Source: Endobugula sp965225895 (GTDB lineage: Bacteria > Pseudomonadota > Gammaproteobacteria > Pseudomonadales > Cellvibrionaceae). From it: a stretch of DNA of 64,000 nucleotides. This document shows, one piece after another, positions 22,971 through 32,500 of the stretch. Made by a program: the position numbers and the translations under genes. The stretch lies in contig CBDDBR010000011.1 in assembly GCA_965225895.1 (NCBI GenBank), positions 248,001 through 312,000 of the forward strand. The letters are read 5' to 3'. Under the pieces are notes generated by a model, which saw only the letters and a program-made list of their open reading frames with translations, made no database searches and had not been told where the DNA came from. Position 1 is the first letter of the stretch. Every line of letters begins with the position of its first letter.

Positions 22971-25313
22971 ATGAAAGAACAAGTGTTTAAGTGGGTGGTA
23001 AAGCGGCCCTTTATTGTTATTTTGGGGTTGCTGGTATTAGTGATGGCGGCAACATATGGAGGCTCTAAATTAACTTTTGAGTCGGACTATCGTGTGTTTT
23101 TTAGTGATGAAAACCCACAGTTAACAGCGTTTGAAAAGGTGCAGGCAACATTTACTAAGAATGATAGCGTGGCATTTGTGGTGGCGCCAAAAGATGGTGT
23201 GGTTTTTAGTGAAAAGACATTAACAGCTATTCATGCACTAACGACAGAGTCTTGGCAAATCCCCTATGCGAGCCGTGTTGACTCGGTGACTAACTATCAG
23301 CATACACGTGTTGATGGCGATGATTTAGTGGTGGCTGATCTGGTGTTGGAGCCTGAATTATTGCCCGAACTTGATTTAGACGAAATTAAACAAATCACCT
23401 TAAGAGAGCCGGTGCTACTGAAAAAGCTCATTGCTGATGATGCTTCTGTATCTGTTGTTAATGTTACGGTGCAATTACCTGGTTTAGATCCCGCAACAGA
23501 ATTGCCCGAAGTTGTGACTAAGGTCAGAGAAATTCGCTCGCAGATACTTACGGCATATCCCGATATTGATATTTATTTATCGGGTATTGTCATCATGAAC
23601 AATACATTTAGCGAAGCTGCGTTAAGTGATAGTGCTACATTGATTCCACTAATGTTTGGTGTGGTTGCGCTAGTAATGATGCTATTACTACGTTCGATTA
23701 GCGGCAGTATTGCGACAATTATCGTAGTGATGTGCTCTATTATGGCTACGATGGGATTGGTTGGCTGGTTAGGCTTTTATATTACAGGCCCGTCAGCAAG
23801 TGCTCCTACAGTAATTATGACATTGGCGGTAGCAGACTGCATCCATATTTTAGCCACTATGCTGTATGAAATGCGTCATGGTAAAACAAAAAATGATGCT
23901 ATTTTAGAAAGTTTACGTGTGAACTTTCAGCCAGTGCTGTTGACGAGTGTGACAACAGCTATTGGCTTTTTAAGTATGAATTTTTCAGATTCTCCACCGT
24001 TTAGAGACTTAGGCAATTTTGTTGCTATTGGTGTGATGCTTGCCTTTTTATTCTCTATTACATTATTTCCTGCATTACTACGTTTATTGCCCATTCGTAT
24101 TAAAGTGGCGAAAGGTGAGAGCAGCGATTATATGTCGGTTTTGGGAGATTTTGTTGTTAAGCAGCGACGTAAATTACTGCCAGCGTTTTCATTAATTATT
24201 GTGGCGATTGTTTTATTTTTGCCGCAAAACGAATTGAATGACGATTTTGTAAAGTATTTCGATCAGACGGTGCCTTTCCGTCAAGCCACCGATTTTATGC
24301 AAGAAAACTTGTCGGGCTTAACTACACAAGAAATCGAACTCAATAGTAAAGAGTCTGGAGGGGTGAATAGCCCTGAATATCTTAAAGTGCTTGCTGATTT
24401 TAGTGACTGGGTGCGAGAGCAACCAGAAACAGAAAATGTCAGTATTTTATCTGATGTGTTGCGTCGCCTTAATCAAAATATGCACGCCGATGATCCGAGC
24501 TATTATCGCTTTCCTGAAGATCGTGAATTGGCGGCGCAATATTTATTGTTGTATGAACTGTCGTTGCCATATGGTTTGGATTTAAATAATCAGTTAGATG
24601 TTGATAAAGCATCGAGTCGTATCGTTGTGACCACTAAAAATATTACCAGTACTGAAAATATTGCAATGGAAGAGCGTATTGGGCAGTGGTTTGCTGAGAA
24701 TGCCCCTAACTATAGTGCATCTATCGTGAGTCCTACCTTAATGTTTGCACACATAGGGCAGCGTAATATTTACTCGATGCTTGTGGGTACCAGTGTGGCT
24801 TTATTACTTATTTCATTGGTGTTAGGTTTTGCATTACGATCGGTGAAATTTGGCTTTATTAGCTTGCTGCCTAACTTGATCCCTGCTGCGATGGGCTTTG
24901 GTATATGGTTTTTTGTGGATGGGCAAATCGGTTTAGGCTTGTCAGTGGTAGCAGGTATGACCTTGGGTATTGTGGTAGATGATACGGTGCACTTTTTAAG
25001 TAAATATTTACGTGCACGCCGCGAGAAAAATAAAAACAGTGTAGAGGCTGTGCAGTATGCCTTTAATAGTGTGGGTCGTGCGCTATTAGTTACTACCTTG
25101 GTGTTATTTGCTGGTTTTATGGTCTTGGCACAATCGTCATTTAAGTTGAATGCTGATATGGGCTTGTTAACAGCCATTACGATTGTTTTAGCATTGATTA
25201 TTGACTTCTTTTTCTTACCCCCATTATTGATGTTACTTGATAAAGATAAAACTGTAGATCAAGCATCAACCCTTTCAGGAGAAACAAATTATGTATCTGA
25301 TAAAGCAGCGTAA
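22971..25313 (+). CDS. MMPL-type RND superfamily exporter
   Basis: This 780-aa inner-membrane transporter has two halves, each with one helix, a periplasmic domain (residues 40-210 and about 420-600) and a bundle of five helices, the patched/MMPL layout. Functional-looking polar residues lie in TLAVADCIHILATML (first half) and LGIVVDDTVHFLSKYL (second half), the usual proton-relay positions. ATG 22971 was chosen because GGAG lies 7 bp upstream; an earlier in-frame GTG at 22947 lacks support. Its 3' end overlaps the LolA-like gene by 23 bp, implying coupled translation. The substrate is probably a lipid or hydrophobic compound, by inference from its partners. Confidence 0.88.
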   Translation: MKEQVFKWVVKRPFIVILGLLVLVMAATYGGSKLTFESDYRVFFSDENPQLTAFEKVQATFTKNDSVAFVVAPKDGVVFSEKTLTAIHALTTESWQIPYASRVDSVTNYQHTRVDGDDLVVADLVLEPELLPELDLDEIKQITLREPVLLKKLIADDASVSVVNVTVQLPGLDPATELPEVVTKVREIRSQILTAYPDIDIYLSGIVIMNNTFSEAALSDSATLIPLMFGVVALVMMLLLRSISGSIATIIVVMCSIMATMGLVGWLGFYITGPSASAPTVIMTLAVADCIHILATMLYEMRHGKTKNDAILESLRVNFQPVLLTSVTTAIGFLSMNFSDSPPFRDLGNFVAIGVMLAFLFSITLFPALLRLLPIRIKVAKGESSDYMSVLGDFVVKQRRKLLPAFSLIIVAIVLFLPQNELNDDFVKYFDQTVPFRQATDFMQENLSGLTTQEIELNSKESGGVNSPEYLKVLADFSDWVREQPETENVSILSDVLRRLNQNMHADDPSYYRFPEDRELAAQYLLLYELSLPYGLDLNNQLDVDKASSRIVVTTKNITSTENIAMEERIGQWFAENAPNYSASIVSPTLMFAHIGQRNIYSMLVGTSVALLLISLVLGFALRSVKFGFISLLPNLIPAAMGFGIWFFVDGQIGLGLSVVAGMTLGIVVDDTVHFLSKYLRARREKNKNSVEAVQYAFNSVGRALLVTTLVLFAGFMVLAQSSFKLNADMGLLTAITIVLALIIDFFFLPPLLMLLDKDKTVDQASTLSGETNYVSDKAA

Positions 25314-26136
25314 ATCTGTATCGTTATCTGTCAATGCTTGTGCGGGTGCTTTGATAAGTTTATTGGGCGTGCTAAGCCCAGTAGTTTATGCCCAAGACAT
25401 AACCCCAGAGGCGCGAGGTTTAGAAATTGTGACCGAGTTAAAGCGTCGTGATATTGGTTGGGGTGATAGTAAAACCACATTAAATATGGTGTTGCGTAAT
25501 GCTGCGGGTCAAGAAAGTACACGAAAAATTCGCACTAAAACGTTAGAGGTTGATGGTGATGGTGATAAGTCATTAAATATTTTTGATCATCCAAGAGACG
25601 TAAAAGGTACGGCATTTTTAAGTTTTTCTCACCCCGTTGGAGCGGATGATCAATGGTTATATTTGCCTGCGCTTAAACGTATTAAGCGCATTGCTTCGCG
25701 TAATAAATCGGGGCCTTTTATGGGGTCTGAATTTGCCTTTGAAGATTTATCTTCTTTTGAGGTAGAAAAATATACTTACAAATTTTTACGTGAAGAACCA
25801 TGTACTGATATTCATAGTGACGCGGGTACGTGTTTTGTTGTTGAGCAGTATCCTGTAGATAAATACTCAGGCTATACCCGTCAGTTAACATGGGTTGATA
25901 CGAAGGAATACCGTAATTGGAAAACTGAGTTTTACGATCGTAGAAATAGTTTATTAAAAACGTTAACCGTCACGGGGTTTCAACAGTATTTAGGTCAATA
26001 TTGGCGCGCTACAGGAATGTTGATGCAAAATCATCAAACCAAAAAGGTGACGGAGTTGGTGTGGAACGAATACCAATTTAAAACAGGCTTAACTGATGCC
26101 GATTTTAATCAAAACACCCTAAAGCGTGCTAAGTAA
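25291..26136 (+). CDS. outer-membrane lipoprotein-sorting (LolA-like) protein
   Basis: The 281-aa protein has an N-terminal signal peptide (ACAGALISLLGVLSPVVYAQ). The mature part has features of LolA/LolB-fold proteins that pair with MMPL exporters: RGLEIVTELKRRDIGWGDS, LPALKRIKRIASRNKSGPFM with GSEFAFEDLSSFEVEKYTY, and WRATGMLMQNHQTKKVTEL. It would work in the periplasm as a hydrophobic carrier between the exporter and the outer membrane. The gene begins inside the exporter's last codons with a CAGGAG ribosome site. It is not the housekeeping LolA. Confidence 0.82.
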   Translation: MYLIKQRKSVSLSVNACAGALISLLGVLSPVVYAQDITPEARGLEIVTELKRRDIGWGDSKTTLNMVLRNAAGQESTRKIRTKTLEVDGDGDKSLNIFDHPRDVKGTAFLSFSHPVGADDQWLYLPALKRIKRIASRNKSGPFMGSEFAFEDLSSFEVEKYTYKFLREEPCTDIHSDAGTCFVVEQYPVDKYSGYTRQLTWVDTKEYRNWKTEFYDRRNSLLKTLTVTGFQQYLGQYWRATGMLMQNHQTKKVTELVWNEYQFKTGLTDADFNQNTLKRAK

Positions 26137-26153
26137 AACGGATAATATGCACC

Positions 26154-27374
26154 ATGAAAAATACACTATGTCATTATGTTTCGGCATGCCCGCTAGTGCT
26201 GCTGCCATTATTTGTTTATGTGCAGCCAGCAGCATCAGAGGCGCTATTTGAGTTTTCAGGTAGTGCAGAGTTGGAATTGACGGTTTATGCGGATAATGGA
26301 TTATTCCCTCGCCAAGATTATAAAAGCAATGCCTCTGTTGCCGTAGAGCCCGAGCTGTATTGGGAGTGGAATGACGGGAATGATAGTGTCACTTTTACTC
26401 CGTTTGTACGTGCTGATGAGCGTGATACTGAGCGTAGTCATGGGGATATTCGAGAGTTGTCATGGGTGCGTGCGGGTGACTTGTGGGAGTTTCGTACAGG
26501 TATTCGCAAAGTGTTTTGGGGTGTCACAGAGTTTACTCACTTAGTGGATGTGATTAACCAAACAGACAGTGTTGATTCATTTGATGGTGAGGAAAAGCTG
26601 GGTCAACCGATGTTTAATGTATCCCGTGTAACCGACTGGGGCATCATTGATGGTTTTGTCTTGCTGGGTTTTCGTGAGCGTACTTTTGCGGGCAGTGATG
26701 GGCGATTAAGAAGTGGGGTATTAGTAGATACTGAGCGAGCCAGTTTTGAGTCATCCGATGAAAAAGAGCATGTTGATTACTCGCTACGTTGGAGTCATTC
26801 TGTCGATGTGTTTGATATTGGTGTGTACTGGTTTGATGGTACCGATCGAACCCCTATTTTTCAGCCGCAATCTATAGCGGGTAATGTTGTTCTAACACCT
26901 TATTATCAGCAGGTGTCTCAATGGGGTGTTGATTTACAGGCAACCGTAGATAGTTGGTTGTGGAAGTTTGAAGGTCTGCATAAAGAGAGTGATTTAGAGC
27001 GTTATCTTGCGACTCAGGCAGGTTTTGAATATACCTTGTATGGTATTAATAAGTCATTTGCTGATGTAGGGTTGTTGTTGGAATATGGCTGGGATGAACG
27101 TGGCATTCAAGCTAGCAGCGTATCGCAAAACGACATTTATGTGGGAGCAAGACTGACGCTGAATGATGTTAACGATACAGCTTTACTTATTGGCGGTAGC
27201 TACGATGTGGATTTTCATTCACGTAGCTTGCTGATTGAGGCATCACGTCGCTTGAACGATTATTGGACAATTTCACTGGAAGGCTTATTGTTTACTGCCA
27301 AAAATGCCAATGATATTGTGGCGTCTTTGGATCAGGACGATCGCCTACAGCTGACTTTAGAGCGTTATTTCTAA
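26154..27374 (+). CDS. outer-membrane beta-barrel protein of the exporter operon (DUF1302-like)
   Basis: The 406-aa protein has a signal peptide ending near VQPAASEA (residue 30) and then a series of amphipathic strands ending LQLTLERYF, the pattern of a barrel inserted by the Bam complex. WEFRTGIRKVFWGVTEFTHL resembles the DUF1302/alginate-export-like barrels that accompany MMPL and LolA-like genes. It follows the LolA-like gene by 17 bp, giving a three-part route: inner-membrane exporter, periplasmic carrier, outer-membrane barrel. The precise family assignment is uncertain. Confidence 0.65.
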   Translation: MKNTLCHYVSACPLVLLPLFVYVQPAASEALFEFSGSAELELTVYADNGLFPRQDYKSNASVAVEPELYWEWNDGNDSVTFTPFVRADERDTERSHGDIRELSWVRAGDLWEFRTGIRKVFWGVTEFTHLVDVINQTDSVDSFDGEEKLGQPMFNVSRVTDWGIIDGFVLLGFRERTFAGSDGRLRSGVLVDTERASFESSDEKEHVDYSLRWSHSVDVFDIGVYWFDGTDRTPIFQPQSIAGNVVLTPYYQQVSQWGVDLQATVDSWLWKFEGLHKESDLERYLATQAGFEYTLYGINKSFADVGLLLEYGWDERGIQASSVSQNDIYVGARLTLNDVNDTALLIGGSYDVDFHSRSLLIEASRRLNDYWTISLEGLLFTAKNANDIVASLDQDDRLQLTLERYF

Positions 27375-27380
27375 CGAATG

Positions 27381-27416
27381 CCCCCTGTATTGGCTTTATA
27401 TGAGCTGTGCAGGGGG
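27381..27416 (+). terminator. possible terminator after the exporter operon
   Basis: CCCCCTG (27381-27387) and CAGGGGG (27410-27416) form a GC-rich 7-bp stem with a 22-base loop. A T-rich run starts about 10 bases later rather than directly after the stem, so termination is plausible but not canonical. Confidence 0.4.
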
Positions 27417-27558
27417 GAATGCAATCCTTTTTTTCTTTTTACCCCTCTGTTCTTTGTGTTTTTCTCTTCTTTTTACCGTGACGTTACGCTTACGTTTTAG
27501 CCACTAAAAAGTTATACTTGCGTCCTTTTGCAATCTTCAAATAACGAGTGCTAGTAGA

Positions 27559-28521
27559 GTGACAAAGCCTGTGGCTGCTTCTAAACGTGAATTCCTGCGT
27601 GGTTTACATAATTTACGCGATATGCACCGTGGCAATGTAGTGACGATTGGCGCTTTTGATGGTGTTCATCGAGGGCATCAAGCGATATTACGCCAAGTCG
27701 TTGAGCAGTCTCGTGCGTTGAATCTGCCATCATTAGCCATGATCTTTGAGCCACAACCTCACGAATATTTCTCGGGAGAAAAAGCACCTGCTCGGTTGAT
27801 GCGTTTAGGAGAAAAAGTAGAGGCTTTGTTTGCAGAAGGTATCGATCGTGTATTTTGTTTGCCTTTTAATCGCGCATTGAGCCACTTATCCGCTGAAGAC
27901 TTTATTCAACAGATACTGGTTGATGGCTTAGGTGTGCGAGCGCTGGTAGTCGGCGATGATTTTCGCTTTGGCCGTGAGCGTAAGGGTGATTACCCGATGT
28001 TACAGCAGGCAGGCAAACAATATGGTTTTGCATTAACCGATACAACCACTTATCTGATGGATGATACGCGTGTAAGTAGTACGCGTATACGTCAGACATT
28101 AGAAGCGGGAATGTTTAATGACGTAAAGGTTCTGTTAGGTAAGCCTTATACGATTAGTGGTAAAGTTGTGCGTGGGCAGCAATTAGGTCGCGAGCTGGGT
28201 GCGCCTACAGCGAATGTGCACTTACACCGCTATCGTTCGCCTTTATCGGGTGTATTCGTAGTGGAAACACGTATCACAAGTGGTGAGGTGTTACCTGGTG
28301 TTGCCAATGTGGGTGTGCGACCTACCGTATGTGGAGATACTAAGCCGATTTTAGAAGTGCATTTGTTTGATCGTAATGATGATCTTTATGGGCAAACAAT
28401 AGTAGTGGAATTTAAGCAAAAAATTCGTGAAGAGCAACGCTTTGAGAGTGTTGATATTCTTCGCGAACAAATTCAAAAAGATATTCAGCAAGCGAAGTGC
28501 TGTCTGTCTTCTTTTTCATAA
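27559..28521 (+). CDS. ribF: bifunctional riboflavin kinase / FAD synthetase
   Basis: RibF turns riboflavin into FMN and then FAD. The N-terminal FAD-synthetase half has VTIGAFDGVHRGHQAIL (nucleotidyl-transferase HxGH-like motif near residue 40) and GDDFRFGRERKGD. The C-terminal kinase half has GRELGAPTANVHL and LPGVANVGVRPT, ending in the usual REEQRFESVDILREQIQKD. Length is 320 aa. The GTG start puts the conserved RGLHNL segment near residue 15, as in other RibF proteins. It is followed by ileS and lspA in the conserved gammaproteobacterial order. Confidence 0.96.
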   Translation: MTKPVAASKREFLRGLHNLRDMHRGNVVTIGAFDGVHRGHQAILRQVVEQSRALNLPSLAMIFEPQPHEYFSGEKAPARLMRLGEKVEALFAEGIDRVFCLPFNRALSHLSAEDFIQQILVDGLGVRALVVGDDFRFGRERKGDYPMLQQAGKQYGFALTDTTTYLMDDTRVSSTRIRQTLEAGMFNDVKVLLGKPYTISGKVVRGQQLGRELGAPTANVHLHRYRSPLSGVFVVETRITSGEVLPGVANVGVRPTVCGDTKPILEVHLFDRNDDLYGQTIVVEFKQKIREEQRFESVDILREQIQKDIQQAKCCLSSFS

Positions 28522-28587
28522 TGTATTGATACCCTATGTATGAATGCAATAAGCAACGATGATGACAAATAGATAACTATATAAACC

Positions 28588-31398
28588 ATGATGACTGACT
28601 ATAAAGCAACCTTAAACCTACCAAATACTACCTTCCCGATGAAGGCAAATCTTGCACAAAGAGAGCCTAACATCTTGAAAAAGTGGCAAGAAAATAAGGT
28701 GTATGAATCCATTCGAGCAGCGCGTAGTGGTTGTGAGCAATTTATACTTCACGACGGCCCTCCTTATGCTAATGGTGATATTCATATTGGCCATGCGGTT
28801 AATAAAATCATTAAAGATGTCATCATTAAAGCAAAAACATTACAGGGTTTAGATGCGCCTTATGTGCCGGGTTGGGATTGCCATGGTTTACCTATCGAGC
28901 ATAATGTCGAGAAAAAAGTAGGTAAGGCAGGTCATAAAGTTGATGTAAAAACATTTCGTCAAAAATGCCGTGAATATGCAGCTAAGCAAGTGGCTGGTCA
29001 GAAAAAAGATTTTGTTCGCTTAGGTGTACTGGGTGACTGGGATCAACCTTATTTAACCATGGATTTTAAAACAGAAGCCAATACAGTACGTGCTCTCGGA
29101 AAAATTGTAGAGAATGGCTATTTGATTCGCGGTTTTAAACCTGTGTATTGGAGTGTGGTGGGTGGATCTGCATTGGCAGAAGCTGAGGTGGAATACCAAG
29201 ATAAAGTTTCGTATTCCATTTATGTGCGTTACCCCGTGCAAGATCAACATGCACTGGCAAGTCGAATGGACGATCTAGGTGGCCATGGCCGTCTATCGGT
29301 TATGATCTGGACGACAACCCCTTGGACATTGCCATCTAGTTTGGCTGTGAGTGTCAATGCTGACTTAGATTATGTTGTGGTGCAGGCAGGCGATGAGCGT
29401 TTGGTTCTCGCGGAAGCCTTGCATGAATCTGTGCTCGCTTGTGGCGGTGTTGAAGAGTTTAGTATTGTTGGTCGTGTTAAAGGCGATGCGTTAGAGCATT
29501 TAGTGTTGCAGCATCCATTTTATGAACGTGACGTTCCTGTCATATTGGGTGATCATGTTACAACGGATGCAGGTACTGGCTGTGTACATACAGCACCTGA
29601 TCATGGCCCAGAAGATTTCGCGGTATCTAATAAATATGGCATAGAAACAATCAATTATGTTAATGGCGATGGTACTTACCACGATGGCGTTGCGTTATTT
29701 GCGGGCGAGCACGTTTATAAAGTAGATGACAAAATTGTCGAGTTGCTAGAAACCCGTGAAGCATTATTTTATAAAACAAAATTTGAACATAGCTTTCCTC
29801 ACTGCTGGCGTACTAAAACGCCATTAATTTATCGCGCTACGCCACAATGGTTTATTACGCTTAACCATAATGACTTACGTCAAAAAATTAAATCGTCTAT
29901 TGAGGGTGTTGACTGGATCCCTCAGTGGGGAGAAGCACGCATTCAAGGCATGGTAGATGGTAGTCCTGATTGGTGTGTATCGCGTCAACGTACTTGGGGT
30001 GTGCCGATTACTTTACTGGTGCACAAGCAAACGCAAGAACTGCATCCGAGAACAGCAGAACTGATTGAGCAAGTGGCTTTAAAGATCGAGCAAGAAGGTA
30101 TTGATGCATGGTTTGATGTGTCAGTTGAAGAATTGCTGGGTGATGAAGCGGGTGATTATGAAAAAGTATTGGATACACTTGATGTATGGTTTGATTCGGG
30201 TGTAACACATCACTCCGTATTACGTGATCGAGATAATTTACGTTTTCCTGCGGATCTTTATCTTGAGGGATCAGACCAGCATCGTGGTTGGTTTCAATCG
30301 TCATTAAAGACATCAATGACAATTAATGGTGTGCCACCCTATAAAGAAGTATTAACGCACGGTTTTACCGTGGATGCCGATGGACGAAAAATGTCAAAAT
30401 CTATTGGTAATGTTATCCCCCCGCAAAAAGTAATGAACAGCTTGGGTGCCGATGTGTTGCGCTTGTGGGTGTCGGCAACAGACTTTAGTGCAGAAATGAG
30501 TGTGTCGGAAGATATACTTAAGCAGATGGGTGATTCGTATCGTCGTATGCGTAACACGGCGCGTTTTTTGTTAGCGAATTTAGAAGGTTTTGACCCTGCT
30601 AAAGATTTATTGCCAGTGGATGATCTGATTGCATTGGATCAATGGGCTGTGAATCGTGCACTCGAATTACAGAAAGAAATTATCGACAATTATAATAAAT
30701 ATCAGCTGCATAATATTTATCAAAAATTACACAATTTTTGTATTGTTGATATGGGTGGCTTTTATCTTGATATTATTAAAGATCGTCAGTACACAACAAA
30801 AGCAGATAGTGTTGCGCGTCGCTCAGCACAAACGGCGCTTTACCATATTGCAGAAGCCTTCACTCGTTGGATTACGCCTATCTTAAGCTATACAGCCGAT
30901 GAATTATGGGAAGCGCTACCAGAAATAGAAAATCGTGAAGACAATGTGTTTTTAGCCACATGGTATCACTTGCCGCAACCTACTACAGGGCAAGCCATGG
31001 ATTCAACCTATTGGCACTCGATAGCGCAAGTGAAAAATGCGGCAAATAAGGTGATTGAATCGAAGCGTACTGAAGGTATTGTTGGTAAATCGTTAACGGC
31101 ATCGGTGACACTATTTTGCCAAGGTGAATTGCTTGAGCAATTACAGCACTTACAAGATGAATTACGTTTTGTATTAATTACTTCGGCTACGACGGTGAGT
31201 GGCGATACAGCACCAGAACAAGCTGATGCGACCGATGTTGATGGTTTGTTTGTATTGGTTGAGCCAAATACCGATGAAAAATGCGTACGTTGCTGGCATC
31301 AACGGCCAGAGGTAGGCAGCATTGCTGAACATCCTGAATTATGTAGTCGTTGTGTTGAAAATATAGATGGCTCTGGTGAGGTAAGACATTTTGCCTAA
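28588..31398 (+). CDS. ileS: isoleucyl-tRNA synthetase
   Basis: IleS charges tRNA-Ile. The HIGH motif is in PPYANGDIHIGHAVNK (near residue 60), the editing-domain TTTPWTLPSSLA and TDAGTGCVHTAPDHG follow, KMSKSIGN marks the active-site loop near residue 604, and a C-terminal zinc site is present (CVRCWHQRP and CSRC). Length is 936 aa, as expected. Two adjacent ATG codons are possible starts (28588, 28591); the second matches the usual MxDYKxTLNLP start more exactly. lspA follows by 10 bp. Confidence 0.98.
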   Translation: MMTDYKATLNLPNTTFPMKANLAQREPNILKKWQENKVYESIRAARSGCEQFILHDGPPYANGDIHIGHAVNKIIKDVIIKAKTLQGLDAPYVPGWDCHGLPIEHNVEKKVGKAGHKVDVKTFRQKCREYAAKQVAGQKKDFVRLGVLGDWDQPYLTMDFKTEANTVRALGKIVENGYLIRGFKPVYWSVVGGSALAEAEVEYQDKVSYSIYVRYPVQDQHALASRMDDLGGHGRLSVMIWTTTPWTLPSSLAVSVNADLDYVVVQAGDERLVLAEALHESVLACGGVEEFSIVGRVKGDALEHLVLQHPFYERDVPVILGDHVTTDAGTGCVHTAPDHGPEDFAVSNKYGIETINYVNGDGTYHDGVALFAGEHVYKVDDKIVELLETREALFYKTKFEHSFPHCWRTKTPLIYRATPQWFITLNHNDLRQKIKSSIEGVDWIPQWGEARIQGMVDGSPDWCVSRQRTWGVPITLLVHKQTQELHPRTAELIEQVALKIEQEGIDAWFDVSVEELLGDEAGDYEKVLDTLDVWFDSGVTHHSVLRDRDNLRFPADLYLEGSDQHRGWFQSSLKTSMTINGVPPYKEVLTHGFTVDADGRKMSKSIGNVIPPQKVMNSLGADVLRLWVSATDFSAEMSVSEDILKQMGDSYRRMRNTARFLLANLEGFDPAKDLLPVDDLIALDQWAVNRALELQKEIIDNYNKYQLHNIYQKLHNFCIVDMGGFYLDIIKDRQYTTKADSVARRSAQTALYHIAEAFTRWITPILSYTADELWEALPEIENREDNVFLATWYHLPQPTTGQAMDSTYWHSIAQVKNAANKVIESKRTEGIVGKSLTASVTLFCQGELLEQLQHLQDELRFVLITSATTVSGDTAPEQADATDVDGLFVLVEPNTDEKCVRCWHQRPEVGSIAEHPELCSRCVENIDGSGEVRHFA

Positions 31399-31408
31399 TG
31401 CGACAGCC

Positions 31409-31954
31409 ATGACTCAATGGTTCTCATTGCTGATAAAAAAAGCGCCTTGGTTTTTATTGTCGTTGCTTGTTATTTTGTTGGATCAGGCGACTAAATATTG
31501 GGCGTCATCCGTGTTGACCTATGGTGATTCACTTATATTTTTACCACACTTTAATTTTACGTTATTACATAACTACGGAGCTGCGTTTAGCTTTTTAGCG
31601 GAACAGGGGGGGTGGCAGCGTATCTTTTTTGCTGCTATTGCTTTTTCTGTTAGTGTTTTTTTAGTTCTATGGATTGTGCGTAGCCCTAACGATAAAAAAT
31701 TAGAAGTGGCGGGTTTGTCTCTAATATTAGGTGGTGCTGTAGGTAACTTATGGGATCGTTTATATTTAGGTTATGTTGTTGATTTTGTTGATTGGTTTTA
31801 TGTTGCATCGGGTGATTGTTTGCCTTTTTTCTATCGTGTGTTTTCTACGAGCACTTGTCATTGGCCTGCATTTAATATTGCCGATGGGGCTATCTTATTA
31901 GGTGCAACGCTGTTGATTGCTGATATGTTATTGAGTAAACCCAATAGCGAATAA
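31409..31954 (+). CDS. lspA: lipoprotein signal peptidase II
   Basis: LspA cleaves lipoprotein signal peptides in the inner membrane after lipidation. Four hydrophobic helices are visible. The catalytic aspartates lie in YVVDFVDWF and FNIADGAILLGA; the DQATKYW motif near the N-terminus is also typical. I chose ATG 31409 (MTQWFSLLIKK); an in-frame TTG at 31391 overlaps ileS. A short extra loop (about 15 residues with two Cys, SGDCLPFFYRVFSTSTCHW) separates the two catalytic regions, longer than in E. coli. Confidence 0.95.
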   Translation: MTQWFSLLIKKAPWFLLSLLVILLDQATKYWASSVLTYGDSLIFLPHFNFTLLHNYGAAFSFLAEQGGWQRIFFAAIAFSVSVFLVLWIVRSPNDKKLEVAGLSLILGGAVGNLWDRLYLGYVVDFVDWFYVASGDCLPFFYRVFSTSTCHWPAFNIADGAILLGATLLIADMLLSKPNSE

Positions 31955-32015
31955 ATATTTTTTAAATGATTGTTGCAAATCATTGTTATAGATTGTTGGA
32001 ATAGGTTTTTATTGT

Positions 32016-32465
32016 ATGTCTACTGTTGTTATCGCTGAAGGTTCTGTTGTGACCTTACATTTTTCACTTACATTGCAGGATGGTGAGGTTATTGATTCTA
32101 CATTTAATGACGAGCCAGCTACTTTCACGGTAGGCGATGGTAATTTATTAGCAGGGTTTGAAGAGTCAGTTATGGGGTTGTGTGCAGGCGCAAACGAAGT
32201 ATTTACTATTTCGCCAGAAAAGGGCTTTGGTCAACATAACCCGAGTAATATTCAGATGATAGCGCGTGATCAGTTTGATGATGAAATTCAACTAGAAGCG
32301 GGGTTGGTACTGTCATTTGCAGATGCGCAAAATACAGAATTACCCGGTGTTGTAACAACGTTTGATGATGACAATGTTACAGTTGATTTTAATCACCCGT
32401 TGGCAGGAAAAGATATTGTGTTTGAAGTGAATATCATTGCTGTTGAGCCTGCATTAACGCATTAA
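32016..32465 (+). CDS. fkpB: FKBP-type peptidyl-prolyl isomerase (SlpA/FkpB)
   Basis: This is a SlyD/SlpA-type prolyl isomerase in the cytoplasm. The family pattern is clear: VTLHFSLTLQDGEVIDST at the start, GNLLAGFEESVMGLCAGANE, and a chaperone-type insert domain ending FNHPLAGKDIVFEVNI. The 149-aa length matches FkpB. It stands between lspA and ispH, the conserved position for this gene in Pseudomonas and E. coli. Confidence 0.95.
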   Translation: MSTVVIAEGSVVTLHFSLTLQDGEVIDSTFNDEPATFTVGDGNLLAGFEESVMGLCAGANEVFTISPEKGFGQHNPSNIQMIARDQFDDEIQLEAGLVLSFADAQNTELPGVVTTFDDDNVTVDFNHPLAGKDIVFEVNIIAVEPALTH

Positions 32466-32500
32466 CTGACTGTTTACCCAAGACAAAAGAGAGAGTAATC

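Noticed and set aside
30008..30322. Minus-strand 104-codon frame within ileS
   Set aside because: Antisense to a conserved region of ileS; no motif or ribosome site.
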